NCBI RefSeq assembly: GCF_004375085.3
Contig: NZ_SNAQ03000010.1
Location: 1 to 64,000, forward strand
Source: Lewinella sp. W8
GTDB taxonomy: Bacteria; Bacteroidota; Bacteroidia; Chitinophagales; Saprospiraceae
Direction: 5' to 3'
DNA: 64,000 bases
The notes beneath the pieces are model-generated. The model did not search any database, was not told where the DNA came from, and saw only the letters and a program-made list of their open reading frames with translations. Below, one piece after another: positions 8,153 to 17,136 of the stretch. Positions within the stretch are counted from its first letter, which is position 1. Each line of letters starts with the position of its first letter. The translations under genes were made by a program, and so were the position numbers.

Positions 8153-9367
8153 TCAGGCTAGGCGTTCGATAATGGTGGACACGGCCAGTCCGGCACCGGC
8201 GTCAATGGTCAGGCTGCCGAGCGCCAGGTCCCGCCGCTCCAATTCGTCCAGTAGGTGACAGAGCATCATGCCGCCAACGGCGCCCAGGGGTTCGCCGAGG
8301 CTGATGGCCCCACCCAGCGCATTGTACTGATCGTCCGATAGGTCGAGCTCCCGCTGGAAGCGGATGGCGGGCGCCGCAAAGGACTCATTGAATTCCCACA
8401 GGTCGATATCCTGGCGTTCCAGCCCGGCCTGGCCGAGGGCCAGTTCCGCGGCGTTAAGCCCACCCGTCAGGAGGGTCGCATCCACGGTGCTCAGGGCTAC
8501 GGCCCGGATGCGGGCGCGGGGCTTGAGCCCCAGCGCTTCTCCCGCCGCCGCGTCCCCGAGGAGGCAGAGCGCACAGCCGTCGGCGGCCGGACTCGTATTG
8601 CCCGTGGTGTGCAAATGGGTAACGTGATCCACCAGGGGAAAACGATGCAGCGCCATTTCGTTGAAGCCTGCCAGTCCCATTTCGGCAAAGCGGGGAGACC
8701 GTTCGGCCAGCGCCTCCAGGTTCAGATCGGCGTCGGGGAGGGTGTCGTGGTCCAGAATGACCAGTCCGTTGACGTCATAAATCGTTTCGAGGCTCTTACT
8801 GAAGTGGCCCGCTTCCCGGGCCGCCAGGGCTCGCCGGTGGGAGCGGAGCGCAAATTTATCGAGGTCTTCCTGACTCAGGCCGTAGGTGCTGGCCACGAGG
8901 TCGGCGGCAACCCCCTGGGGGATGTAGTGGCTGTTGATCACCGTCGCCGGATCGTTCATCATGGGGCCACTGTTCAGGTAGGTCGGTACCCGACTCATGC
9001 ACTCCAGTCCGCCGGCGATGATGGTCTTTCCGTACCCCGCCGTGATCCTGGCGGCGGCCAGGTTGATGGCCTCTAGGCCACTGGTGTTGAAGCGGTTGAG
9101 CTGCAGCCCACCCCGGGCTTGGGCCCAGCCGGCCTTCAGGAGGGCGGCCCGGGCAATATTGTAGCCCTGATCTCCCGCCGGGGTATTGACGCCCACCACA
9201 AAATCATCGATGGCGGCGGGTAGGTCGGGGCGGTCCGTCCGGCGCTGAAAGGCCTGCAGGCACTGGCTGAGCAGGTCGATGGGCTTGACTTCATACAGAT
9301 CAGCGGTACCCTGGCCACGGCCACGGGGACTGCGCAGAACATCGTAAATGAAAGCTTGGGTGGGCAT
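8153..9367 (-). CDS. Thiolase-fold protein lacking all three thiolase catalytic residues
   Basis: 404 residues from the ATG at 9365-9367; an upstream extension to 9391 would overlap the promoter. The fold is clearly that of a degradative thiolase: NRFNTSGLEAI, AGGLECMSRVP, NESFA, GGAISLGEPLGAVGG and a C-terminal glycine loop are all in order. However, the nucleophilic Cys of NR(Q/L)CSSG is Asn94, the His of GHPLG is Glu359, and the Cys of the C-terminal CxGxG loop is Asp389. I checked the codons AAC, GAA and GAC in the DNA. Normal thiolysis through an acyl-Cys intermediate is therefore not expected. It precedes fadJ by 4 bp. It may be a structural subunit or may catalyse different chemistry, as known for some thiolase-fold aldolases. 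Confidence 0.88.
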   Translation of the reverse strand: MPTQAFIYDVLRSPRGRGQGTADLYEVKPIDLLSQCLQAFQRRTDRPDLPAAIDDFVVGVNTPAGDQGYNIARAALLKAGWAQARGGLQLNRFNTSGLEAINLAAARITAGYGKTIIAGGLECMSRVPTYLNSGPMMNDPATVINSHYIPQGVAADLVASTYGLSQEDLDKFALRSHRRALAAREAGHFSKSLETIYDVNGLVILDHDTLPDADLNLEALAERSPRFAEMGLAGFNEMALHRFPLVDHVTHLHTTGNTSPAADGCALCLLGDAAAGEALGLKPRARIRAVALSTVDATLLTGGLNAAELALGQAGLERQDIDLWEFNESFAAPAIRFQRELDLSDDQYNALGGAISLGEPLGAVGGMMLCHLLDELERRDLALGSLTIDAGAGLAVSTIIERLA

Positions 9368-9371
9368 GCGA

Positions 9372-9379
9372 CAAAGGTA
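9372..9379 (-). promoter_or_regulatory. -7 promoter element of the thiolase-fadJ operon
   Basis: TACCTTTG on the minus strand matches the Bacteroidota consensus TAnnTTTG exactly and lies only 4 nt before the ATG at 9367. The message would be leaderless or nearly so. No clear -33 TTG was found at the usual distance. Confidence 0.55.
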
Positions 9380-9639
9380 GTCAGGCCACACCGAGTAGCC
9401 CAGCGCGGACTACCCAATATTTTTTCTCCCCGGTATATTTGCTACCGAAATGAAAAAACTTCCTTCTCCCGTTCTACCCACAGCATCTCCACGAACGATC
9501 TAAGGGACTAACGAACCAACAGACCAAAAGACTAACCGACCAACTCCCTCCCCGTCGACATAATCCCCCAATTCGTAGATATAACTTTCTCCTTATCTTT
9601 TGGGCACCGTTATTTGGGGCCAGATAACCTCTAATAAAG

Positions 9640-9963
9640 ATGCCAAAGACAAAACTAACCCCCTTTAGTCGCCTCCTGTTGTTCCTGCTGATCTTCGTGC
9701 CGATCGCTTACGTGGGCGCCAGTTACTACAACGGCGAAGATCCCGTGGCCAACATTAAAAAGGTACTGGGAATGGACCAATCCAACGCGGCTGCTACCGA
9801 ATACACGGCACCTGCGACCACGCCCAATTCAGGCAGCTCCGAAACGGGAACTACTACCTTTGAAAGCGTACAGAAACTGCGGGAAGAAAACACCCGTTTA
9901 CTGCGTGATCTGGCGGTTGCCCGGGAGGAACTTGCCCGTTGTCAGGCCAAAAATGTAGAATAG
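9640..9963 (+). CDS. Small single-span membrane protein with coiled-coil tail
   Basis: 107 residues. Residues 10-28 (SRLLLFLLIFVPIAYVGAS) form one membrane span or uncleaved signal anchor. A Thr/Ser/Ala-rich linker follows, and residues 78-103 (VQKLREENTRLLRDLAVARE) are strongly coiled-coil. No known family is recognised. The next gene starts 4 nt after its stop with a GTG, so the two are probably co-translated and may act together. Confidence 0.65.
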   Translation: MPKTKLTPFSRLLLFLLIFVPIAYVGASYYNGEDPVANIKKVLGMDQSNAAATEYTAPATTPNSGSSETGTTTFESVQKLREENTRLLRDLAVAREELARCQAKNVE

Positions 9964-9967
9964 GACG

Positions 9968-10855
9968 GTGGAGCGATTACGCTACGGAATACACGAATTT
10001 TTCTATACCCTGCTCGCCTTTCCGCGGGCCTGGCGCTTCATGGTCAACCAACGCCTGTGGGTAGGCCTGAAGGACTACGGCTGGGTGGCGCGCTTCCTCG
10101 TTTTCGTCGGGGTTCTGCTGGGCGTGACCATGATCAACGAGATCGTGGAGTGGTTCTCGAGCCACGAAAACGAACCGCTGGCGGCCATGATGATCGGAGC
10201 CGACAGCCTGTTGGTCCGCCTGTTTAACTTCATGGCGGAATCCATGTCGAGCGGCGCCCTGAACTGGGTGACCCTCGTCCTGCTCGAAGTGGTGATCTAC
10301 CACTTTATGCGGCGGACGCTGCAAATCATCCTCAAAAAGAACGTCGAGAAAGCGCACACCTTCCGCCCCTTCTTCGACGCCCAGCTTCGGATGATTAAGG
10401 TGTCGTTGCTGGCCCTGGTCGTGCAGTCGGTCATCCTGGGGATCGCGGGAATTTTCCTAAGCGGTTCCCTGGAATCCCTCTTTGCCGTTGGCGTGGAATC
10501 CATGCTGCTGGGCTACGCCATTGCCGATAATTACAACGAACAGTTTGGGCTCACCATCGAGCAGAGTGCCCGTAACCTGCGGATGAATTACCTGGGCATT
10601 TGCCTCGGCCTCGGTATGCCGCTCTTCCTCATGCTCAAGGTTCCCGTGTTCGGCACCATCCTCGGGCCGCTGGTTACCTCGGTGGCCGCCGCCATCGTGT
10701 TGCGGGAGAAGAGCGACCTGCACATCGTGGGCTATCAGATGAGCGAAAAGGAACGGGAAAAAGAGAACAAACGCCTGGCCAAAGAGCACAAAAAAGCGGT
10801 GAGGAAAGCCCGCCGGAAGGGGCTGCCGATGCCGCCGGTGCCGGAGCAGGTGTAG
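9968..10855 (+). CDS. Multi-span membrane protein, EI24/CysZ-like in outline
   Basis: 295 residues beginning with GTG, 4 nt after the preceding stop; no closer start fits. About five to six hydrophobic spans are visible, including VARFLVFVGVLLGVTMI near residue 40, ALNWVTLVLLEVVIYHFM and LLALVVQSVILGIAGIFL. The arrangement LGYAIADNYNEQFG, followed by a two-span hairpin and a basic C-terminal tail, resembles EI24/CysZ-type proteins, but this is a weak call. The Lys/Arg-rich tail (about residues 255-290) would be cytoplasmic. It is probably co-expressed with the upstream coiled-coil protein. Confidence 0.6.
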   Translation: MERLRYGIHEFFYTLLAFPRAWRFMVNQRLWVGLKDYGWVARFLVFVGVLLGVTMINEIVEWFSSHENEPLAAMMIGADSLLVRLFNFMAESMSSGALNWVTLVLLEVVIYHFMRRTLQIILKKNVEKAHTFRPFFDAQLRMIKVSLLALVVQSVILGIAGIFLSGSLESLFAVGVESMLLGYAIADNYNEQFGLTIEQSARNLRMNYLGICLGLGMPLFLMLKVPVFGTILGPLVTSVAAAIVLREKSDLHIVGYQMSEKEREKENKRLAKEHKKAVRKARRKGLPMPPVPEQV

Positions 10856-10987
10856 GGAGCAAGAATATTTATTTGGGCGCGGAGCGTGAAGCGAAGCGGA
10901 ATACTCGGCTAAGCCGGTGCTGGTGCCAAGAAATCGGTGAGGCGCTAAGTAGGGAAAGGGTTCGTGTATCCTATGAATTAAGGCTTT

Positions 10988-11437
10988 ATGATTAAAGAGA
11001 GTTTTAAGAGCAGAAACGGGAAGTCATATTCCTCTAGTTACTACGACTACTTTAGCTTAGACTACGTTAAAAACTTAATCGCGGATGAGGAGACTACTTA
11101 CGAGGAGGAGTTAGGACAATTATTTCCTTCATTCACCGGAGCTGAGGTTTATTCACTTAGAAATGGTGGTTTTCTAATATCCCAACCAGATTGTGCTTCA
11201 ATCTATCCAGACCTGGAGACCTTCAGTGCCTGGATTTTGGAAAGCAAACAGTATAAATTCTTAGTAAAAGACCGGAAGAATCCCTTCATAATTGAGGATC
11301 GAATAGCGGAAGTATTAATTGAAACTGCGGTAATTGAGAAGGATCCTGAGGACACCAGGGTAGTATACGTTCTCATGGGGAAAGGAAAAGTGATTTTTGA
11401 TGAAACCGAGAATGTTTATCAATTTGTTCCTGGATAA
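10988..11437 (+). CDS. Unrecognised AT-rich orphan protein
   Basis: 149 residues, no signal peptide, acidic. The base composition is visibly more AT-rich than the flanking genes, and many codons end in A or T. This suggests acquisition from elsewhere. No motif is recognised; the N-terminus is polar and Tyr/Ser-rich and the C-terminal half looks like alternating beta strands. A degenerate tRNA-like / GIY-YIG-associated repeat lies just downstream (11475-11545), as near other acquired DNA in this window. Small orphans in such places are sometimes immunity or addiction proteins, but nothing here shows that. Confidence 0.55.
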   Translation: MIKESFKSRNGKSYSSSYYDYFSLDYVKNLIADEETTYEEELGQLFPSFTGAEVYSLRNGGFLISQPDCASIYPDLETFSAWILESKQYKFLVKDRKNPFIIEDRIAEVLIETAVIEKDPEDTRVVYVLMGKGKVIFDETENVYQFVPG

Positions 11438-11474
11438 TCCCAGAATTTCCCCTGATCGATATTCACCCATATCG

Positions 11475-11545
11475 TAGCACTTCAGCGTCGAACTGGCCAC
11501 CTTCCCGCCGTCGCAGGGCGCGCGTGTCGCGCTCCTCATTTGACA
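11475..11545 (-). repeat. Degenerate tRNA-derived repeat, probable remnant of a GIY-YIG module
   Basis: This stretch aligns with 19530-19597 and 19942-20010, sharing AGCAtTTCgGaGTCGaAC, a CCTTCCCGC-GTCGC-GG block and, with the first of these, a CTC/ATTCATTTG end. In the intact copy, CATTTGG is the end of the GIY-YIG coding region, so the CATTTGA here looks like the last trace of such a gene. Confidence 0.55.
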
Positions 11546-11636
11546 GAGGACACAGGAAAAGTTCTATCCACCAGCAGCATCTGACGCTTTTACGGCAGTA
11601 AACGGACTACATTCGCACAACGAGGACCGCAGGCAA

Positions 11637-13808
11637 ATGAAGAAATTTGGAACTTTTGGCGGTGTTTTCACGCCTACGCTACTGACCATTCTCGGGGTAA
11701 TCATGTACCTGCGCCTGGGGTGGGTAGTCGGTAATGCGGGACTACTGGGCGCCTGGCTAATCATAATTTTGGCGTTTGCCATCACTTTGTGCACGGCTTT
11801 GTCCATGTCGTCCATTACGACGAATACCCGGATCGGGGCGGGCGGTGCTTACGCCATCATTTCCCAGGCCCTTGGCCTGGAGGTGGGGGGCAGCCTGGGG
11901 ATTCCGAGATACATTTCTCAGGGCCTCGCCGTAACCATGTACATTTTCGGCTTTCGGGAGGGGTGGCTTTCTATTTTTCCGCAGCATCACGCCTTTTTGG
12001 TGGACCTCCTGGTCTTCATTTTACTGTACGCGATTGCCTACAAGAGTGCGGATCTGGCGATCAAGACCCAGTACATCATTATGGGGATCATCGGCCTGTC
12101 GTTAGTCTCCATCGCCTTAGCGGCGGGTTTTGGGTCCATGCAGTATACCACGGCGGAGGCGGCAAGGTTCGGGACTTACGCCGGGGTTGCAGCGGAAGGT
12201 TCCGAAAAATTCTGGTTGGTTTTTGCCGTGTTCTTTCCCGCGGCAACGGGTATCATGGCGGGGGCAAACATGTCGGGCGAATTGATTGATCCCCGGAAGT
12301 CGATTCCGGTAGGCACCCTGTGGGCGATTGGCGTTAGCTTCCTGATTTACATGGTCCTGGCCTACTGGGTGGCGCGTTCTGCTTCCGAGGCGGAATTAAT
12401 CGGTAACTACAACATTATGATCGAGCGCTCCTTTTTCCCGCCCCTGGTCATCGCGGGGGTGTTGGGCGCTACCTTTTCCTCGGCGCTGGCGTCCATCATT
12501 GGCTCTTCCCGAATTCTGTACGCCATGGGCCAACACCGGGTATTACCGAAGGGGGAGTGGCTGGAGTATCAGAACGAAGCGGGGCAGCCGCGGAATGCGA
12601 TGATTGTGACCGGGGTACTGATTTTTGCCACCATGTTGCTGCGTGACCTTAATGCCGTGGCTCCCCTGGTGACCATGTTTTTCCTGATCACCTACGCAAT
12701 GCTCAACATCGTGGTGATCATCGAGCAAAAACTCGGCCTAATCAGTTTCCGGCCTCAGTTCAAGGTGCATCCCCTGATTCCCATTGTCGGATTAGTGGGT
12801 TCGTTACTGACGATGTTCATCATCAATCCTATGATCAGTTTGGTATCCTGGGCCCTGATGATCTTCGTATACGGAGTGCTGAGCCGCCGCAAACTGGAGG
12901 TAAAAATTGAGGACGTCCGTAGTGGCCTGTTTACTTCTTTCGCGGAGTGGGCGGCCAAGCATACTTCCGGAAATGCTTTCCCGCAGGAACGATCCTGGAA
13001 GCCAAACCTGTTGGTGCCCGCCACCGACGGGGCCTCCGTCCAGGGGGCTTTCTCCATCATCAAAGATCTCGCGTATCCCAAGGGTGGAGCCGTCTTGATG
13101 GGCATCGGACCGGGAAGGGGGAAACGGAAAGACCTGGACGAAAAACTCCGGCACTTGTCGCAGGCTTTCCGCAAGGATAATGTCCACTCTTCGGTTGCGA
13201 TGATGCAGACTACGTCCTACGCGACCGGGGTAAACCTGGGCAATCAGGCGTTGATGGCGTCTTACTTTCGTCCGAACATCGTTTTCCTCAATCTGCTGGA
13301 GCCTCCGGAAGTAGTGGCTGATTACTCCGCCATCATTACGGAGGCCGAGCGTTTAGAGCTCGGGGTTATTCTGTACGCCCCCCATCCGCGGGCCATGCTG
13401 GGGCAGCAGCAGGCGATCAACGTCTGGATGCGACCCCAGGGGCCACAGTGGAAGGTCGCCCACGCTCACCAAACGCAGGACCTGGCCTTACTGCTCGCCT
13501 ACAAACTAAAGCGGAACTGGAATGATGCGCACATCCGGATGATGACCGTCATTGAGGACGAAGAAGATCGGCCAAAGGCCCAGGCATTCCTCCACGAAGT
13601 GATTGAGTTGGCCCGCCTGCCGATTGACGAGACCCTGGTCGCCGTGGGGGACTTCAAGACCCACCTGGAAGAAGCGCCCCTCGCGGACATTAATTTACTC
13701 GGCATCACCCCGGGGCGCGACATCGATGCTTACCGGGAGATCGCGGTCATGGTCGATACCACCTGTTTGTTTGTCCTGGATTCTGGGCACGAGAATATTT
13801 ATGCTTAG
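11637..13808 (+). CDS. SLC12-type cation-chloride cotransporter / APC superfamily permease
   Basis: 723 residues. The N-terminus MKKFGTFGGVFTPTLLTILG is typical of the SLC12 (Na-K-Cl cotransporter) branch of the APC superfamily. About 12 membrane spans occupy residues 10-430. A soluble C-terminal domain of ~290 residues follows, as in eukaryotic SLC12 proteins, with LLVPATDGASVQGAF and a segment (ARLPIDETLVAVGDF) near the end. The likely role is coupled movement of cations and chloride, or of an amino acid, across the inner membrane; the substrate cannot be read from the sequence. Monocistronic. Confidence 0.85.
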   Translation: MKKFGTFGGVFTPTLLTILGVIMYLRLGWVVGNAGLLGAWLIIILAFAITLCTALSMSSITTNTRIGAGGAYAIISQALGLEVGGSLGIPRYISQGLAVTMYIFGFREGWLSIFPQHHAFLVDLLVFILLYAIAYKSADLAIKTQYIIMGIIGLSLVSIALAAGFGSMQYTTAEAARFGTYAGVAAEGSEKFWLVFAVFFPAATGIMAGANMSGELIDPRKSIPVGTLWAIGVSFLIYMVLAYWVARSASEAELIGNYNIMIERSFFPPLVIAGVLGATFSSALASIIGSSRILYAMGQHRVLPKGEWLEYQNEAGQPRNAMIVTGVLIFATMLLRDLNAVAPLVTMFFLITYAMLNIVVIIEQKLGLISFRPQFKVHPLIPIVGLVGSLLTMFIINPMISLVSWALMIFVYGVLSRRKLEVKIEDVRSGLFTSFAEWAAKHTSGNAFPQERSWKPNLLVPATDGASVQGAFSIIKDLAYPKGGAVLMGIGPGRGKRKDLDEKLRHLSQAFRKDNVHSSVAMMQTTSYATGVNLGNQALMASYFRPNIVFLNLLEPPEVVADYSAIITEAERLELGVILYAPHPRAMLGQQQAINVWMRPQGPQWKVAHAHQTQDLALLLAYKLKRNWNDAHIRMMTVIEDEEDRPKAQAFLHEVIELARLPIDETLVAVGDFKTHLEEAPLADINLLGITPGRDIDAYREIAVMVDTTCLFVLDSGHENIYA

Positions 13809-13878
13809 GAGGGGCATTGGTGCCGTGACAAAGCAGCTTGTTTCCGTGGGGAATGGTGGGTGAATAGGGCCTTGCCGC

Positions 13879-13966
13879 AAAAGCAAAAGCCCGTTCAACT
13901 TTCGTCGAACGGGCCTTTAGTGGAGAATGCCGGAGTCGAACCGGCGACCTCTTGCATGCCATGCAA
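13879..13966. repeat. Left 88-bp attachment repeat of the tRNA-Ala island
   Basis: Identical over 88 bp to 20015-20102. It contains the tRNA terminator hairpin (GCCCGTTC ... GAACGGGC, 13889-13914) and the 3' half of tRNA-Ala from the discriminator base through the anticodon stem. The identity stops at 13966/20102, where this copy continues into island sequence. The tRNA copy here lacks its 5' half and cannot be functional. Confidence 0.9.
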
Positions 13967-14044
13967 TAAAGGACTTGATAAATAATTGATAGTCAGTAAG
14001 TTAATCACAAGGATGTCTTTGCCATTTTAAGAATCTTTGCCACT

Positions 14045-15283
14045 ATGATTAACGTTTATCTGAGGTTAGACACCTCCACGAAGCTCAAAAAAAGTGGGAA
14101 TCACCCCGTCGTTTTGATGGTCACCTGGGGAAACAACGTAAGACGCAAGAGACTTAAGGGCTTCTCTTGCAAGAAACAATCCTGGGACTTTGACCGCAAC
14201 CGTTTCCTTCATTCTGAGCGCAAAAATGACCTGCTCGATGCCTACGAGAAGAAGGCTCGGAGGATTGCGGACTACATGGACGAATGGGACTACAACCACT
14301 TCGTCAAGGAGCTGAACCGCTCTGAGGAAAAGAAGGAGCAGAAGTACAAAAGGCTTCTTGCTTACTTGAAGGAACTGGAAGAGTATTACTTCGAGAACGA
14401 CCAAGTAGCCTACGCCAACGACTTCAAGGGGCTTTCATCCTTTCTCAACAAATGCTTCACCAAGGACATGCGGCTACAAGACTTTGGGGATCGTGAGCTG
14501 AAGATCATTCTCAAGGAAATGGATAAAAGAGGTATCAAAGGTTGGAACTATCTCAAAACGCTCAAAACGGCCCTTTGTGAAGCGATGCAGAAAGGCTACC
14601 TGAAGCCTGAGGAATGCCCGATCAAAACACAGTATTCACCAATTGGGTATAACATCAACAAGCGTCAAGCTAAGACATCGGGTAGGTCAAACAAGAACAG
14701 GATTAAGGACATGACTGAGGAGGAAAAGGAAATGGTGGTAGACTTCTACTACAAGGCCGACATCCCTCCCGTGGAAAAGAAGCATTTGGCATACTGGGTG
14801 TTAGGGTACAAACTCTTTGGGGTCAACTTCATCGACTTAGCGCACCTTAAATGGTCTGACATCAATAATCAATATTGGAAGTACAAAAGATCAAAAACAG
14901 GGGTTGGTAGTGCTAGTGGAAAGCCTGTACCCGAAGAGGCTATGAAGATTCTTAAAGAGTATGATTCGGGCGGGAAGTATATTCTGGATGTACTGAACGG
15001 CTACGAAGACAGTGCAGAAAGTAAGCATGTTAGGCTTCGTAATTATTCCTCAAATCTGAGAAGGTCTTTGAGAAGGGTGTCTAAGCGGATCAACTTCACG
15101 GATGATAGGTACATCACTTGGTACACGACAAGGTATACTTCGATCACACTGACTATTGAAAAGGGAGTCGATCTTAATGTGGTCTAGACTTTGGCTGATC
15201 ACTCCTCGATCAAGACTACTTCTAAGTATGTCGGGCTTGTGAGGGACAGGAATAAGTTGAAGGATGCTATGGATTTGTTGTAG
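14045..15283 (+). pseudogene. Tyrosine recombinase (island integrase) interrupted by an amber codon
   Basis: The reading frame from ATG 14045 has the phage-integrase layout: an N-terminal Arm/beta domain, a SAM-like core-binding domain (about 120-200) and the catalytic domain with the second conserved Arg in WYTTRYTS. A TAG at 15185-15187 stops translation after VDLNVV, at residue 380. Reading through gives TLADHSSIKTTSKYVGLV and a stop at 15281-15283. That segment carries the conserved H-S-S and the catalytic Tyr of the SKYV motif. The truncated product lacks the nucleophile and should be inactive. Everything else looks intact, so the loss is probably recent. Lower confidence attaches only to whether the stop is a real mutation or a base-call error. 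Confidence 0.88.
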
Positions 15284-15508
15284 AATAAGCTTTTACCTTA
15301 TTCCATCATAAAACAGACCTCATTTGAAGAGTCATCATTATTCATATCAAGAGATAGCTGCGGGTAGAAAATAAACTAGGTAGAAATTTTAATTATCAAA
15401 TGTACAAACTGTTTTATGTATACCCTTCTTTTTAAAGTCGCAATATTTTATGAACAAAAGGAAAATGTGTAGATTTGACTACTAACCTGATACAACAAAA
15501 ATACTTTT
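15284..15508. other. AT-rich spacer, likely promoter region of the pentapeptide gene
   Basis: No open frame or RNA gene is recognised. The sequence is very AT-rich and directly precedes the plus-strand gene at 15509. No convincing TAnnTTTG element could be fixed. Confidence 0.4.
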
Positions 15509-17074
15509 ATGATTAATCAAATAATTATTTGGTTCAATGCAATAAGTAAAAACATAAACAAGGATTTTATCAAAGGAATATCTATTGGATTAATCCTTAT
15601 GATGTTCTACACCGTATACGATGCATTTGAGACTGCTGAGTTTATAGTAAAGCCAATGATTTTTACTGGAGTAGGATTAGTAACTGCTATTGTTATGGCA
15701 AGCATCTATATCGATAAGAATAAGGAAATATTTAAGAAATATGTAGAGGATAACGTTGATGATTTCATTGAAGATGAGCAGAGAGTAATTATAGAAGTTG
15801 TTGAGGCAACAATGAGTCCTCAAAGGGCCAAAAAGGTACCTAAAGCACTGAAAAAAAGTAAATCGCTAAAGGCAATAGCTAAATTATCGCCGATAGTAGC
15901 TGGGCTAATAGCTCGCTTCTTCGCATTAAGTACACTGCTAAGCGTACTTGGGGCAACTGTAAGCTTAGCATTATTTCTAGCCACCTACATGCAAGTAAAG
16001 CACTTAGAAATACAAAACGATCTAATTTCAGCACAAAATAAAAAGATTGACGTACAGAACAATCTTGCCGAGGCTACACGAAGGGCTGCTTTGATATATG
16101 AACTGACCGCAGTTTTAGATGAGATTGATGAAGAGCTAGATATACTTGAAAAAAAAAGAATTAAAGAGAAGATAAATATTAAATCACTAAAATTGGATAC
16201 AGTAGATTATGAATATGAAGAATATTTAGAAAAGCTTGGACTTGTTAAGAACACTTTTTGGGGCTATTTTAACACTGAGAGATATGAAAATGAAATTTCT
16301 TCTAGATTAGTTGGTCGAATTATTGCTCTTTCAAAAGTCCTTAGACCATATAGACAACTTAGCAATGATACTACCCTAAGCACGTATCTTTCCCCTGAAA
16401 GAGGGCAGCTACTAGTTTCTTTAGTCGAGTCTAGTTTGAATTTCAATTCACTAACGAATGGTGATTTTTCCTTTATGGCTTTAGCTAATTTAGAAATTGG
16501 CTCTCCGGATTTTGTGTCAGAAGATTATATGCGAAGTAAAATTAAAGATTTAAGATATCTTAAAGCTCAAAATTGTAATCTTAGCAATGTCATTTTTTAC
16601 AAAACATCATTCAGCAACAGTGATTTTAGTGAAGGCTCACTTGTGGATGTAGAATTCAATGAAAATGACTTAAGCAGCGTCGACTTTTCTAGTACAAACA
16701 TTGTAAACTCAAAGATGACACATAGCTATATATATCAGCTGTACCTAAACGATGCATACCTTGACGGTTTAATAATCGAAAACAGTTTTCTATATGGATA
16801 CGGCGCGCCTTTATTAGTAGATAGTACTTCTAATCCAATAATTTTCAAAAATAGTTTTGTTGACTCTTTGGCTTTAGATGGGCTAAGAAAATTTTTCGAT
16901 ATAGGCGAATTGGAAATTACACTAGTGAAAGAAGAAGAATCAAATAGAATCATTACAGATGAGGAAGAAGAGTACTTAAATACACTTACAAGCTATGACC
17001 ATATGAGAGAAGAAATGAAAGTAGGCATGTTTAAGGTAAATGGGAAAGTAAAGGTAAATAAATCTCTATACTAA
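15509..17074 (+). CDS. Membrane protein with coiled coil and pentapeptide-like repeats
   Basis: 521 residues, AT-rich codon use. Hydrophobic segments lie at about residues 23-44, 47-69 and 126-165. A charged coiled-coil stretch (about 165-225, with ALIYELTAVLDEIDEELDIL) follows. Residues 349-430 show pentapeptide-like spacing, for example CNLSNVIFYKTSFSNSDFS, which predicts a right-handed quadrilateral helix. Pentapeptide domains act as scaffolds or DNA mimics; membrane-anchored versions are mostly uncharacterised. It lies between the island integrase and the IS remnant, so it is island cargo. No catalytic motif was found. Confidence 0.7.
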   Translation: MINQIIIWFNAISKNINKDFIKGISIGLILMMFYTVYDAFETAEFIVKPMIFTGVGLVTAIVMASIYIDKNKEIFKKYVEDNVDDFIEDEQRVIIEVVEATMSPQRAKKVPKALKKSKSLKAIAKLSPIVAGLIARFFALSTLLSVLGATVSLALFLATYMQVKHLEIQNDLISAQNKKIDVQNNLAEATRRAALIYELTAVLDEIDEELDILEKKRIKEKINIKSLKLDTVDYEYEEYLEKLGLVKNTFWGYFNTERYENEISSRLVGRIIALSKVLRPYRQLSNDTTLSTYLSPERGQLLVSLVESSLNFNSLTNGDFSFMALANLEIGSPDFVSEDYMRSKIKDLRYLKAQNCNLSNVIFYKTSFSNSDFSEGSLVDVEFNENDLSSVDFSSTNIVNSKMTHSYIYQLYLNDAYLDGLIIENSFLYGYGAPLLVDSTSNPIIFKNSFVDSLALDGLRKFFDIGELEITLVKEEESNRIITDEEEEYLNTLTSYDHMREEMKVGMFKVNGKVKVNKSLY

Positions 17075-17136
17075 CCAATGCACCATACAAAATACTCAAT
17101 AGTGATATGGTGATTTTAAGTAAATATGTAGTGGCA

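Noticed and set aside
13921-13966. A second tRNA-Ala gene
   Set aside because: Only the 3' half is present; the 5' half is replaced by island sequence.
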